Shown one piece after another: positions 1 to 8,101 of a stretch of DNA of 64,000 nt. The stretch spans positions 6,707,501 to 6,771,500 of the forward strand of contig NZ_CP102931.1 of assembly GCF_024734665.1 (NCBI RefSeq). The letters run 5' to 3'. How positions within the stretch are numbered: position 1 is the stretch's first letter; every line of letters starts with the position of its first letter. The DNA comes from Variovorax paradoxus (GTDB lineage Bacteria; Pseudomonadota; Gammaproteobacteria; Burkholderiales; Burkholderiaceae_C). The notes under the pieces are model-generated. The model did not search any database, was not told where the DNA came from, and worked only from the letters and a program-made list of their open reading frames with translations. The position numbers and the translations under genes are program-made.

Positions 1-1
1 C

Positions 2-460
2 GAGACCCAGCGGCTCTACCTGGGTCAGTATGTATGCGTGATGCGGCGCGGCCATCCGCTTGCGAGCGCACCCCTCACGCTCGATGACTACTGCGCAGCG
101 CGACACCTGCTGGTGAGTTTTTCGGGGAGGCCCTACGGTTTCATCGACCAGACGCTGGGCGCCTTGGGGCGCGAGCGGCGCATCGTGGTGACGGTGAACC
201 AGTTCTTCACGGCCGGCCGGGTGGTCGCCAATTCAGACCTGCTGACCGTGCTGCCTCGTCACTTCGTGACGGTGACCGGCATCGACGATCAATTGGTGCT
301 GCGCGACCTGCCGTTCGACCAGCCGCCGGTGCACGTGGATGCCATCTGGCACCGGCGCGCCCAGCATGGGCATTCACATGAGTGGCTGCGCAATGCGCTG
401 TTGCGCTCGGCAGCCGCGGCTTTCGCCGGATCGGTCCTCGGGCAAAAGGTGCCTGGCTGA
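2..460 (+). CDS. LysR-family transcriptional regulator, C-terminal part (5' end outside window)
   Basis: The open frame runs in from the left edge, so only the last ~152 residues are seen. They read as the second half of a LysR co-inducer-binding domain, with an RRGHPLA block near the edge (the usual LysR 'HPLA' segment) and a late LTVLPRHF block that matches the 'gitllP' region of the fold. The DNA-binding N-terminus lies outside the window, so target genes cannot be named. The next plus-strand gene is more than 300 bases away, so no co-transcription is evident. Confidence 0.8.
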   Translation, partial: ETQRLYLGQYVCVMRRGHPLASAPLTLDDYCAARHLLVSFSGRPYGFIDQTLGALGRERRIVVTVNQFFTAGRVVANSDLLTVLPRHFVTVTGIDDQLVLRDLPFDQPPVHVDAIWHRRAQHGHSHEWLRNALLRSAAAAFAGSVLGQKVPG

Positions 461-470
461 CCGGGTTTGC

Positions 471-644
471 TTAGCGAACGACGCTGAGCCAGGCGCTGGC
501 TGCGGCGCGCAGTTCCTGCGCGTGGTGGGCTCCGCGGCCGGCGCGCATGTCAGCGCTTTCCATCAGCGCAGCGGCGTGGCTGGCCGGAACGTTGGCGCTG
601 GAAGAACGGAAGAAACGGGCCACTTGGGCAATGAGGCTGAACAT
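471..644 (-). CDS. Small conserved-looking protein, 57 aa
   Basis: A short frame that starts at an internal Met (MFSLIAQVARFF) and ends LRAAASAWLSVVR. It has a hydrophobic, amphipathic N-terminus followed by an Ala-rich helical stretch. This layout resembles small uncharacterised proteins I recall from Comamonadaceae; that is memory, not a search. A longer frame reaches upstream to 689, but the shorter start looks more natural. It points towards the LysR gene end and is divergent from the metallophosphoesterase gene, with an inverted repeat (693-707) between them. No function can be assigned. Confidence 0.5.
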   Translation of the reverse strand: MFSLIAQVARFFRSSSANVPASHAAALMESADMRAGRGAHHAQELRAAASAWLSVVR

Positions 645-692
645 GACGGTACGCGGCTCGTGGCTGCGCTGGAGTGGTTGATGTTTCAAGAA

Positions 693-707
693 TAGGGGTT
701 ATCCCTA
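693..707. promoter_or_regulatory. Perfect inverted repeat TAGGG-N5-CCCTA
   Basis: The sequence TAGGGGTTATCCCTA forms a 5-5-5 perfect dyad in the AT-richer gap between the small minus-strand ORF and the plus-strand metallophosphoesterase gene. Size and position suit an operator for a dimeric regulator, perhaps one of the LysR type. The regulator is not identified. Confidence 0.4.
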
Positions 708-769
708 GTTAATCAAGCCAAACCTTATGCGCTTCACGCATGGGGCAATTCACCTAGACTGGCCCGACG

Positions 770-1576
770 ATGAAGCTGCAACTGCTCTCCGACCTGCATC
801 TGGAGTCCCATCCCCGCTTCCATGCCGAGCCCGTGCCGGGCGCCGACATGCTGATCCTCGCGGGCGACATCGGCTCCTACCAGCAAGGCTCTCGCCTGAC
901 CGACACCGACTTCGGCCTGGGCCGCTTTTCGCCCCGCAACGGCTGGCCGGTGCCGGTTGTCTATGTGCCGGGCAACCACGAATACGACAACGTCGACTTC
1001 GACGAGACCCACGACCGCCTGCGCACGCTCTGCGAGGAACTCGACATCCTCTGGCTGGAACGCGAAACCCGTGTGATCGACGGCATCCGCTTCGTGGGCA
1101 CCACGCTGTGGGCCGACTTCGACGCACTGGCCGAACCCACCGACAGCCTGGCCGAGGCGCTCAAGAAACGCGGCAAGGCCATGCGCGCGGCCGATTTCTA
1201 TCTTGAAAAAGCGGCCACCATGCGTAACGGCGAACTCTTCCTCTCCGCGCAGTTGCGCGACCAGGCGCTGGCCTGCCAGACCTGGCTCACGCAGGCGCTG
1301 GCCGAACCTTTCGACGGCACCACGGTGGCCATCACCCACTTTGCGCCCAGCCTCGAAAGTGCCGATCCGCGCTACGGCCTGACACCCGGCACGGCCGGTT
1401 TCTGCAATGCGCTCGACGAGTTGCTGCCCTATGCGAAGCTGTGGCTGCACGGCCACCTGCACTGTCCGTCGGACTATGTGAAGAACGGCTGCCGCGTAGT
1501 GGCCAACCCGCTGGGCTACGCACGCAACGGCGAACAGGAAGGCTACAAGCCCCAACTGCTGATAGACCTGCGCTGA
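770..1576 (+). CDS. Calcineurin-like metallophosphoesterase
   Basis: 268 aa. The five metal-binding blocks of the metallophosphoesterase superfamily appear in order: SDLHLE (Asp8, His10), AGDIGS (Asp33), PGNHEYDN (Asn69, His70), THFAPS, and GHLH near the C-terminus. The enzyme should be a cytoplasmic two-metal phosphohydrolase; no signal peptide is seen. The natural substrate cannot be told from sequence, as the family includes phosphodiesterases and phosphatases of many kinds. It stands alone, divergent from the small ORF upstream and followed after about 100 bases by the amidase gene. Confidence 0.88.
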   Translation: MKLQLLSDLHLESHPRFHAEPVPGADMLILAGDIGSYQQGSRLTDTDFGLGRFSPRNGWPVPVVYVPGNHEYDNVDFDETHDRLRTLCEELDILWLERETRVIDGIRFVGTTLWADFDALAEPTDSLAEALKKRGKAMRAADFYLEKAATMRNGELFLSAQLRDQALACQTWLTQALAEPFDGTTVAITHFAPSLESADPRYGLTPGTAGFCNALDELLPYAKLWLHGHLHCPSDYVKNGCRVVANPLGYARNGEQEGYKPQLLIDLR

Positions 1577-1675
1577 CCGGCCGCACCGTCGCGCAGACGG
1601 TAACGGCCAGCAACGCGTTCGCCACCACGGCTGTGTAGACTGGCCGAGCCCATCTCACCGATGGAGGAGAGCGCC

Positions 1676-3175
1676 ATGACCCAACAGCAACAACAACGAC
1701 GCAACTTCCTGCAGCAGACCGCCGGCGCCGCCGCGGCCACTGGACTGCTCTCCTTGTGGCCACGGGCCTTCGCCCAGGGACCGAACGAAACCGCCGGCAG
1801 GGCCATGGGCCAGCTGTCGATAGCCGAAATGTCGCGCCGCCTCGCCGCCGGCACCCTCAGCAGCAGCCAACTAGTAGAAGAAGCATTGGCCGCCATCCAG
1901 AACCCCGCGGGCGAAGGCGCGCGCACCTTCATCCGCGTGCACGCCGATACGGCCCGCGCCACCGCGGCGCGGCTCGACGCCGAGCGCAAGAGCGGCCGCC
2001 CGGCCGCCTCGCCGATCGCCGGCATCCCGATTTCGCTGAAAGACCTGTTCGACGAAGCCGGCATCACCACGCTCGGCGGCTCGATGGTGCTGGCCGGCCA
2101 GCCGCCAGCGACGCGCGACGCCCTCGTGGTCGAGCGACTGCGGCGCGCCGGCGCGATCATCATCGGGCGCACCAATACGGTCGAGTTCGCCTACACCGGC
2201 CTGGGCGTCAACCCGCACTACGGCACGCCGAAAAACGTCTACGACCGCGCGACAGGCCGCATCCCGGGTGGTTCGACCTCGGGCGGCGCGATCTCGGTGA
2301 CCGACGGCATGGCTGCCGGCGCCATCGGCACCGACACCGGCGGATCGCTGCGCATCCCGTCAGCGCTCAACGGGCTGGTGGGCTTCAAGCCGACGCAGCG
2401 GCGCATTCCGCTCGACGGCGTGATGCCGCTGTCGACCTCCTTCGATTCGGCCGGCCCCATGGCCTGGACGGTGGAAGACTGCGCCCTGCTCGACGCCGTG
2501 CTGGCCGCCGAACTGCAGCGCCCGCTGCGCGTGTTGCCGCTGCGCGGCCTGCGCTTCGCGGTGCCCAAGACTTTCTTCCAGGACGATCTGTCGCCGCCAG
2601 TGGCCGCTGCCTTCGCTTCGGCGCTGGCCAAGCTCTCGGCCGCAGGCGCCACGGTCACCGAACTGCCGATGACCGAGTTCGCGAAGGCGCCAACCATCAA
2701 CCCGCGCGGCATGATCACCGCCGCCGAGGCCTTCACCTGGCACCGCGACTTCATCAAGACAGGTGCCGCCAAATACGACCCGCGCGTGCTGGCCCGCATC
2801 AAGACCGGCGAAACCATCACCGCGCCCGACTATCTGCAGTTGCAGGCGCTGCGCCGCCAGTTCATCCGCTCGATCAACACCGCCGCCGTGGGCTACGACG
2901 CGATGCTGATGCCCACCACGCCCGACATCGCGCCGCCGATCGCCGAGGTGCTGAAGGACGATGACACCTACTACCGCATCAATGGCCGCATGCTGCGCAA
3001 CCCCTCGGTGGTGAACCTGTTCGACGGCTGCGCGCTCTCGGTGCCCTGCCACGACGCGGGCACGGCGCCGGTCGGGCTGATGGTGGCCAGCATCGGCAAC
3101 ACCGATCACCGGCTGCTCGCGGTGGGCGCGGCGGTCGAAGCCGTGGTGACGCCGCGGCGCGCGCTCAGCAGTTAG
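1676..3175 (+). CDS. Amidase, amidase-signature family, Tat-exported
   Basis: 499 aa from the chosen ATG, which lies 6 bases behind a GGAGGAG Shine-Dalgarno sequence; an in-frame ATG at 1661 would place that site inside the gene. The N-terminus carries a twin-arginine signal (QRRNFLQQ, hydrophobic run, AFAQ cleavage site), so the enzyme is probably periplasmic. The Ser-cisSer-Lys triad is present: Lys in ISLKDLFD, cis-Ser in GGSTSGGA, nucleophile Ser in TDTGGSLRIP. It should hydrolyse an amide to acid plus ammonia; the substrate is unknown. Its end overlaps the convergent TetR gene by four bases. Confidence 0.9.
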   Translation: MTQQQQQRRNFLQQTAGAAAATGLLSLWPRAFAQGPNETAGRAMGQLSIAEMSRRLAAGTLSSSQLVEEALAAIQNPAGEGARTFIRVHADTARATAARLDAERKSGRPAASPIAGIPISLKDLFDEAGITTLGGSMVLAGQPPATRDALVVERLRRAGAIIIGRTNTVEFAYTGLGVNPHYGTPKNVYDRATGRIPGGSTSGGAISVTDGMAAGAIGTDTGGSLRIPSALNGLVGFKPTQRRIPLDGVMPLSTSFDSAGPMAWTVEDCALLDAVLAAELQRPLRVLPLRGLRFAVPKTFFQDDLSPPVAAAFASALAKLSAAGATVTELPMTEFAKAPTINPRGMITAAEAFTWHRDFIKTGAAKYDPRVLARIKTGETITAPDYLQLQALRRQFIRSINTAAVGYDAMLMPTTPDIAPPIAEVLKDDDTYYRINGRMLRNPSVVNLFDGCALSVPCHDAGTAPVGLMVASIGNTDHRLLAVGAAVEAVVTPRRALSS

Positions 3176-3789
3176 CGCGCGGCCAAGCCGTCGAAGCAGG
3201 TTGCGAGCACAAGCTCGACGATCTGCTCGTCTGTCTGCAGACGGCCGGCCTTCAGGAAACCGAGCACCGGATCACAGGCGCGCGCGAACAACGTGTAGAG
3301 CACGGCGATCGCCGGCAACTTCGGGTTGAGCGAGCCGTCGGCCTGCGCGGCCTGTATCCAGCCGCCGAGTTGGTCGCTGATGGTGACCAGGCGGTCGAGG
3401 TAACCGCGGTTGTTCATCAGCGCAGCGCGCAGGCTCGAGTTCTGGTGCGGCAACGAAGGCATCTCGCCAGCCAGTTGCATCTGCATGGCCCAGCGCACCA
3501 CGGCGCGCAGCTTGTCGACGGGCTTGTCCTCGGCCGGCACCGCGGCCAGGAAATCCAGCGTGCGCTGCATGATTCGCACCATCGCGGCGGCCGCCAGGTC
3601 TTCCTTGCTGGGAAAGTGCTTGTAGAGGCTGGCCTTGGCGATGCCAACCGTTGCGGCCACCTCGTCGACCGTCATCGATTCGAAGCCCTTCTCGGCGAGC
3701 AGGCGGTTCGCGGTCTGCACGATGGCCTCCTCGCGGGCCTGCAGCATCTGTTCCTTGAACGAGGTCTTGGCGGGGGCGGTGGCACTCAT
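3172..3789 (-). CDS. TetR/AcrR-family transcriptional regulator
   Basis: 205 aa, the usual TetR length. The N-terminal HTH is clear: ANRLLAEKGFESMTVDEVAA, then VGIAKASLYKHFPSKEDL at about residues 38-66. The rest is an all-helical ligand domain. The start is the ATG before SATAPAKTSF; the open frame continues upstream but without coding character. It is convergent with the amidase gene and shares its last four bases, so it may control that gene or itself. The effector is unknown. Confidence 0.88.
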   Translation of the reverse strand: MSATAPAKTSFKEQMLQAREEAIVQTANRLLAEKGFESMTVDEVAATVGIAKASLYKHFPSKEDLAAAAMVRIMQRTLDFLAAVPAEDKPVDKLRAVVRWAMQMQLAGEMPSLPHQNSSLRAALMNNRGYLDRLVTISDQLGGWIQAAQADGSLNPKLPAIAVLYTLFARACDPVLGFLKAGRLQTDEQIVELVLATCFDGLAAR

Positions 3790-3881
3790 GCCGGAAATTC
3801 TAGTCTCGCCCGTCGCTGGGCAGACGGCGTGAATGCCGAAATACCAGCCAGTCTTATACAGACGCGCCGGTTTGCCCGATC

Positions 3882-4616
3882 TCAGGCGCCCCGACCCTTG
3901 GACACCAGGCGGATGCCCGGCATCAGCTCGGCAGCCAGCTCCGGCCGCTCGAGCGCGTAATCGAGGTTCATGCGCGCGATCTCGACGTGCTCCTCGCCCA
4001 GCGCCTGCGCCCGCGAGCCCTGCCCGCGCTCGATGGCCTGCACGATTGCGTGGTGCGTGCGGTGCGCCTGCCGCATCCATTGCTGGCCCTCTTCCATTGA
4101 CGACTGCATCGGCAGCATCGCGCTCGGAGCGGCAAAGGGCTGGCCACCCAGCATGTCCATCACCCGCTTGAGCGCGAGATTGCCGCAGCCTTCGACGATC
4201 AGCTTGTGAAAGCGGTCGTTCATTTCGACGTAGGCCGCGTAGTCGTCGATCTCCATGCTGGGCTTGTTCACGGCCCGGTCGCCGTCTTCCAGGCACTCTT
4301 TCAGGTCGCGCAGCAGCTGGCGCGATGCACCGTCTTCGGCCAGCAGGCGCGCGGCGAAGCCTTCGATCACGCCTCGCACGCGGATCGCGTCGGCCACTTC
4401 CTGCGAGGTGAAGCGGCGCATCTGGTAGCCGCCGCTGGGCGATTGCTCGATCAGCCCTTCGTGCTCCAGGCTGGCCAGCGCGAGCCGCACCGGGGTGCGC
4501 GAGGCTTCGAGCTTCTCGGCGAGCGGGATCTCGGCCAGCCGCTCTCCGGGCACGAATTCGCCCTTGAGGATCAAGTCGCGCAGTTGCACGAGCACGCGGG
4601 ATTGTTGGGAGTCCAT
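3882..4616 (-). CDS. GntR-family regulator with FCD effector domain
   Basis: 244 aa: N-terminal winged helix (about 1-70, including SRTPVRLALASLEHEGLI) and a C-terminal FCD domain. The FCD metal-site residues are visible: Asp and His in NDRFHKL, His in HRTHHAIV and His in EEHVEIA. Family members usually repress catabolic operons and are released by a small carboxylic acid or related ligand. It is divergent from the Rieske operon across a 262-base gap that contains two TTGCATGCA sites, so it is the probable regulator of that operon. Confidence 0.9.
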   Translation of the reverse strand: MDSQQSRVLVQLRDLILKGEFVPGERLAEIPLAEKLEASRTPVRLALASLEHEGLIEQSPSGGYQMRRFTSQEVADAIRVRGVIEGFAARLLAEDGASRQLLRDLKECLEDGDRAVNKPSMEIDDYAAYVEMNDRFHKLIVEGCGNLALKRVMDMLGGQPFAAPSAMLPMQSSMEEGQQWMRQAHRTHHAIVQAIERGQGSRAQALGEEHVEIARMNLDYALERPELAAELMPGIRLVSKGRGA

Positions 4617-4676
4617 CGGCGGATTCTAGGAGACGAGCCCGACACTGCACGCAGCATATTTATCCTGGCTCGCTTG

Positions 4677-4685
4677 TTGCATGCA
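4677..4685. promoter_or_regulatory. Candidate GntR operator, copy 1 (TTGCATGCA)
   Basis: Nine-base sequence TTGCATGCA, 61 bases upstream of the GntR start. The identical sequence recurs at 4824-4832 next to the divergent operon. Paired identical sites on either side of a divergent gap suit a regulator that controls both itself and its target. Confidence 0.4.
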
Positions 4686-4823
4686 CATCTTCCCAACAAG
4701 TGTCAAAAACTGACGGCAACCTCAGCGTTTACCCTGATTTTTGCCTCTCACGGCCCCGAATCGGGGCGAAATCGCAGATGAAAGTTTGACCAGGATCGAG
4801 GATCACCAAGACAATGCATACAG

Positions 4824-4833
4824 TTGCATGCAA
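4824..4833. promoter_or_regulatory. Candidate GntR operator, copy 2 (TTGCATGCAA)
   Basis: A perfect ten-base palindrome TTGCATGCAA, preceded at 4814 by the related ATGCATACA. It lies 46 bases upstream of the Rieske oxygenase start, where bound repressor would block transcription. The AT-centred palindrome resembles FCD-type operators in general form. Confidence 0.45.
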
Positions 4834-4878
4834 TAGCTGCAAGCCTCTTTCCACAGTCCCCACGATGGAGCCCGCACG

Positions 4879-6213
4879 ATGATCAGCGCAGAGCAGAACG
4901 ATTTCATCACCCGCGTCGGACCCGGCGCGCCCGCCGGCAAGCTGCTGCGCCGCTACTGGCAGCCGGTGGCCCTGGCCGACGAGCTGGCGGGCCCGCGCCC
5001 GGTCAAGCCGGTGAAGCTCATGGGCCAGGACTTCGTCCTGTTCCGCGATGAAAGCGGCCAGCTCGGCATGCTCGATCGCGACTGCCCGCACCGCGGCGCC
5101 GACCTCGCATTCGGCCGCCTCGAAAACGGTGGCATCCGCTGCGCCTTCCACGGCTGGCTGTTCGACGCCAAGGGCAACTGCCTCGAAACGCCCGCCGAGC
5201 CGCCCACCAGCAAGCTGTGCAGCCGCATCAAGCAGTCGGCCTATCCGGTGGTCGAGAAAGCCGGCGTGGTCTTCGCCTACATCGGCGAGGGCGAGCCCCC
5301 AGCCTTCCCCGAGTTCGACTGCTTCGTCGCGCCCGACAGCCACACCTTCGCGTTCAAGGGCCTGTTCGAATGCAACTGGCTGCAGGCGCTCGAAGTGGGC
5401 ATCGACCCCGCGCACGCCTCGTACCTGCATCGCTTCTTCGAGGACGAAGACACCTCCGGGAGCTACGGCAAGCAGTTCCGCGGCGCATCGGCCGACTCCG
5501 ACATGCCCATCACCAAGGTGCTGCGCGAATACGACCGGCCCGACATCAGCGTGGAGCCCACCGACTACGGCTTCCGCCTGAAGGCGCTGCGCAAGCTGTC
5601 CGAAGACACCACCCACGTGCGCGTGACCAACGTGGTGTTCCCGCAGGCTTTCGTGATCCCGATGAGCGCCGAGATGACCATCTCGCAATGGCACGTGCCG
5701 GTCGACGACACGCACTGCTACTGGTACGCCATCTTCACCAGCTTCACCGGCCCGGTCGACAAGCAGCAGATGCGCGACCAGCGCCTGAAGCTCTACGAGC
5801 TGCCCGACTACACCTCGCGCAAAAACAAGCGCAACAACTACGGCTACAGCATCGAAGAGCAGCTGACCGAAACCTACACCGGCATGGGCGACGACATCAA
5901 CGTGCACGACCAGTGGGCGGTGGAGTCGCAAGGCGCAATCCAGGACCGCACGCGCGAGCATCTGGGCAGCACCGACAAGGGGATCATTGCCTACCGCCGC
6001 GTGCTGGTGAAGGCCATCGAGGCCACGCTGGCCGGCGAGAGCGCACCGATGCTGATCGACGCCGCACAGGCCAGCGCGATGACCGGCCCGCCCTCCATCG
6101 ACGGCATCGGCCGCAACGTCAGCGACGAGGCTGCCACCGAGGCCTACTGGCAAGAAGCCGACCGCGCGCGCCGCTTGAAGTCCGACTGGGCCTCCGCACG
6201 GCTCGCCGCCTGA
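4879..6213 (+). CDS. Rieske [2Fe-2S] oxygenase, catalytic alpha subunit
   Basis: 444 aa. The Rieske cluster ligands are Cys69-x-His71 and Cys88-x2-His91 (CPHRGADL and CAFHGWLF). The mononuclear iron site shows the D-x2-H-x4-H pattern (Asp176, His179, His184 in DPAHASYLH), with a likely third ligand Asp344 in VHDQWAVES. This layout is of the phthalate-dioxygenase type, which works without a beta subunit; none is encoded nearby. It should insert oxygen into, or demethylate, a small organic substrate using electrons from the ferredoxin encoded two genes on. No reductase gene is present. First gene of the operon, with divergent GntR upstream. Confidence 0.92.
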   Translation: MISAEQNDFITRVGPGAPAGKLLRRYWQPVALADELAGPRPVKPVKLMGQDFVLFRDESGQLGMLDRDCPHRGADLAFGRLENGGIRCAFHGWLFDAKGNCLETPAEPPTSKLCSRIKQSAYPVVEKAGVVFAYIGEGEPPAFPEFDCFVAPDSHTFAFKGLFECNWLQALEVGIDPAHASYLHRFFEDEDTSGSYGKQFRGASADSDMPITKVLREYDRPDISVEPTDYGFRLKALRKLSEDTTHVRVTNVVFPQAFVIPMSAEMTISQWHVPVDDTHCYWYAIFTSFTGPVDKQQMRDQRLKLYELPDYTSRKNKRNNYGYSIEEQLTETYTGMGDDINVHDQWAVESQGAIQDRTREHLGSTDKGIIAYRRVLVKAIEATLAGESAPMLIDAAQASAMTGPPSIDGIGRNVSDEAATEAYWQEADRARRLKSDWASARLAA

Positions 6214-6224
6214 GCACGCACGCC

Positions 6225-7673
6225 ATGAGCAGCAGCCACACATTCGTCGACCGCTTCGGTCTCTGGTCCGACGACCAGCATGCGCAGGCCAGGGAGCTGG
6301 TGCGCCGCATCGATAGCGGCGAGGTCGACCTCGTGCGCTTCGCCTGGCCCGACCAGCACGGCATCCTGCGCGGCAAGACGCTCGTCGCCACCGAGGCGCG
6401 CTCGGCCCTGTGGGAAGGCGTGAACCTCACCTCCACGCTGCTCGCCAAGGACACCTCGCACAAGACCGTGTTCCCGGTGTTCACGCAAGGCGGCGGCTTC
6501 GCCATCGAGGGCCTGCAGGGCGGGGCCGACTTCACCATCGTGGCCGACCCCGCCACCTTCAAGATCCTGCCGTGGTCGCCACGCACCGGCTGGGTGATGT
6601 GCGACGCCTACATGGCCGACGGCAAGCCCTGCCCCTTCGCCACGCGGCAGATCCTGCAGCGCGCGGTGCGCCAGCTCGACGAGCTGGGTCTGGACTTCAT
6701 CGCCGGCCTCGAAGTCGAGTTCCACGTCTTCAAGCTCGACGACGCCCGCATGGGCCTGGCCGATTCGGGCCAGCCCGGCGAACCGCCGCGCGTGTCGCTG
6801 CTGTCGCACGGCCACCAGTACCTCACCGAGCTGCGCTACGACCGCGTCGACGGGCTGATGGAACTGCTGCGCTCCAACCTCATCGCGCTGGGCCTGCCGC
6901 TGCGATCGCTCGAAATCGAATTCGGCCCGAGCCAGTTCGAGCTGACCTTCGGCCCCACCGCCGGCGTGATGCCGGCCGACACCATGGTGCTGCTGCGCAG
7001 CGCCATCAAGCAGATCTGCCAGCGCAACGGGCTGCACGCCACCTTCATGTGCCGCCCGAAGATTCCGAACGTGATGTCCAGCGGCTGGCACCTGCACCAG
7101 TCGCTGCGCCGCAAGAGCGACGGCGTCAACGCGTTCATGCCCGAAGCCGAGGGCCAGACCCTCAGCGAGATCGGCATGCACTACCTCGGCGGCCTCAAGG
7201 CGCATGCCTGCGGTGCCGCTGCGCTGGCGAGCCCCACCATCAACGGCTATCGCCGCTACCGCCCCTTCTCGCTCGCGCCCGACCGCGCAATCTGGGCCAA
7301 GGACAACCGCGGCGCGATGCTGCGCGTGCTCGGCGGAGTGGGGCAAAGCGCCTCGCGCATCGAGAACCGCGTGGGCGAGCCGACGGCCAACCCGTACCTG
7401 TACCTGGCGTCGCAACTGTTCTCGGGGCTCGACGGCATCCGGAACAAGACCGACCCCGGTCCTTCGGCCGATGCGCCTTACGAAACGCCGGCAGAGCAGC
7501 TGCCTCGCTCCTTGAGCGACGCCCTCGCCTGCCTGCGCAAGGACGAGATGCTCAACACGCAGATGAGCAAAGTCTTCATCGACTACCTCTGCCACATCAA
7601 GGAAGCGGAAATCGCCCGCTTCAACCTCGAAGTCTCGGAGTGGGAACACCGCGAGTACTTCGACATGTTCTGA
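6225..7673 (+). CDS. Glutamine-synthetase-like gamma-glutamyl ligase
   Basis: 482 aa. Catalytic-fold blocks are present: GLEVEFHVF (metal Glu residues), GWHLHQSL (His), the Arg-rich segment RPFSLAPDRAIWAKDNRG and RIENRVGEPTANPYLYLA. These fit the GlnT/PuuA branch, whose members glutamylate amines in an ATP-dependent step, more than housekeeping GlnA. It starts 11 bases after the oxygenase stop, so co-expression is certain to be close. Together they suggest that an amine or amide nitrogen compound is handled, as in aniline-type pathways where a GS-like enzyme partners a Rieske dioxygenase. The substrate is inference. Confidence 0.88.
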   Translation: MSSSHTFVDRFGLWSDDQHAQARELVRRIDSGEVDLVRFAWPDQHGILRGKTLVATEARSALWEGVNLTSTLLAKDTSHKTVFPVFTQGGGFAIEGLQGGADFTIVADPATFKILPWSPRTGWVMCDAYMADGKPCPFATRQILQRAVRQLDELGLDFIAGLEVEFHVFKLDDARMGLADSGQPGEPPRVSLLSHGHQYLTELRYDRVDGLMELLRSNLIALGLPLRSLEIEFGPSQFELTFGPTAGVMPADTMVLLRSAIKQICQRNGLHATFMCRPKIPNVMSSGWHLHQSLRRKSDGVNAFMPEAEGQTLSEIGMHYLGGLKAHACGAAALASPTINGYRRYRPFSLAPDRAIWAKDNRGAMLRVLGGVGQSASRIENRVGEPTANPYLYLASQLFSGLDGIRNKTDPGPSADAPYETPAEQLPRSLSDALACLRKDEMLNTQMSKVFIDYLCHIKEAEIARFNLEVSEWEHREYFDMF

Positions 7674-7678
7674 AAACC

Positions 7679-8002
7679 ATGCCCACGATCCACTACATCC
7701 TCAAGGACGGCACCACGCGCGAGGTCGACGCCAAGGTCGGCGCCAGCGTGATGGAGACCGCCATCCGCGGCAACGTGCGCGGCATCGACGCCGAATGCGG
7801 CGGCTGCTGTTCCTGCGCCACCTGCCACGTCTACGTGGACGACGCCTTCATCGACCTGCTGCCGCCGCCCGACGACATGGAGAGCGCGCTGCTCGAAGCC
7901 GTCGCGTCCGAGCGCAGGTCCGGCTCGCGCCTGAGCTGCCAGCTCAGCGTGACAGCGGCCTTCGATGGCCTCAGGGTTCGCGTGCCCGATACCCAGATTT
8001 GA
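7679..8002 (+). CDS. [2Fe-2S] ferredoxin, adrenodoxin type
   Basis: 107 aa. Cluster ligands Cys40, Cys46, Cys49 (ECGGCCSCATCH) and Cys87 (LSCQL) have the C-x5-C-x2-C...C spacing of adrenodoxin/Fdx-type ferredoxins. It begins 5 bases after the ligase stop. The evident role is electron donor to the Rieske oxygenase of this operon; the ferredoxin reductase must be encoded elsewhere. An extra Cys44 lies within the cluster loop. Confidence 0.92.
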   Translation: MPTIHYILKDGTTREVDAKVGASVMETAIRGNVRGIDAECGGCCSCATCHVYVDDAFIDLLPPPDDMESALLEAVASERRSGSRLSCQLSVTAAFDGLRVRVPDTQI

Positions 8003-8011
8003 AGGACGGCT

Positions 8012-8033
8012 CGGGCATCATCGCCCGCTTTGT
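8012..8033 (+). terminator. Weak hairpin after ferredoxin gene, possible attenuating terminator
   Basis: CGGGC-ATCATC-GCCCG followed by CTTTGTTTG, 10 bases after the ferredoxin stop. The stem is short and the T-tract broken, so at best it lowers transcription into the transporter genes that follow in the same direction. Confidence 0.3.
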
Positions 8034-8101
8034 TTGCATATTCGGTTACATGACAGCGGCGCCGACGTGGCGCATCCACTCCACCTGAAAGGCGTTTTCC
8101 C

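Noticed and set aside
3172..4650. One 492-codon minus-strand frame that would fuse GntR-region sequence to TetR
   Set aside because: The first part is the GntR gene read in the wrong frame; only the last 205 residues form a TetR protein.
4729..7649. Long open frames on the minus strand opposite the Rieske oxygenase and ligase genes
   Set aside because: They are mirror frames produced by high GC at third codon positions; translations are low-complexity (Val/Ala/Arg/His-rich) with no family motifs, while the plus strand shows clear catalytic residues.
5217..7673. One 818-codon frame joining sequence inside the Rieske gene to the ligase
   Set aside because: The first ~336 codons are the oxygenase gene out of frame. 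The ligase has its own ATG at 6225 with family-like N-terminus.
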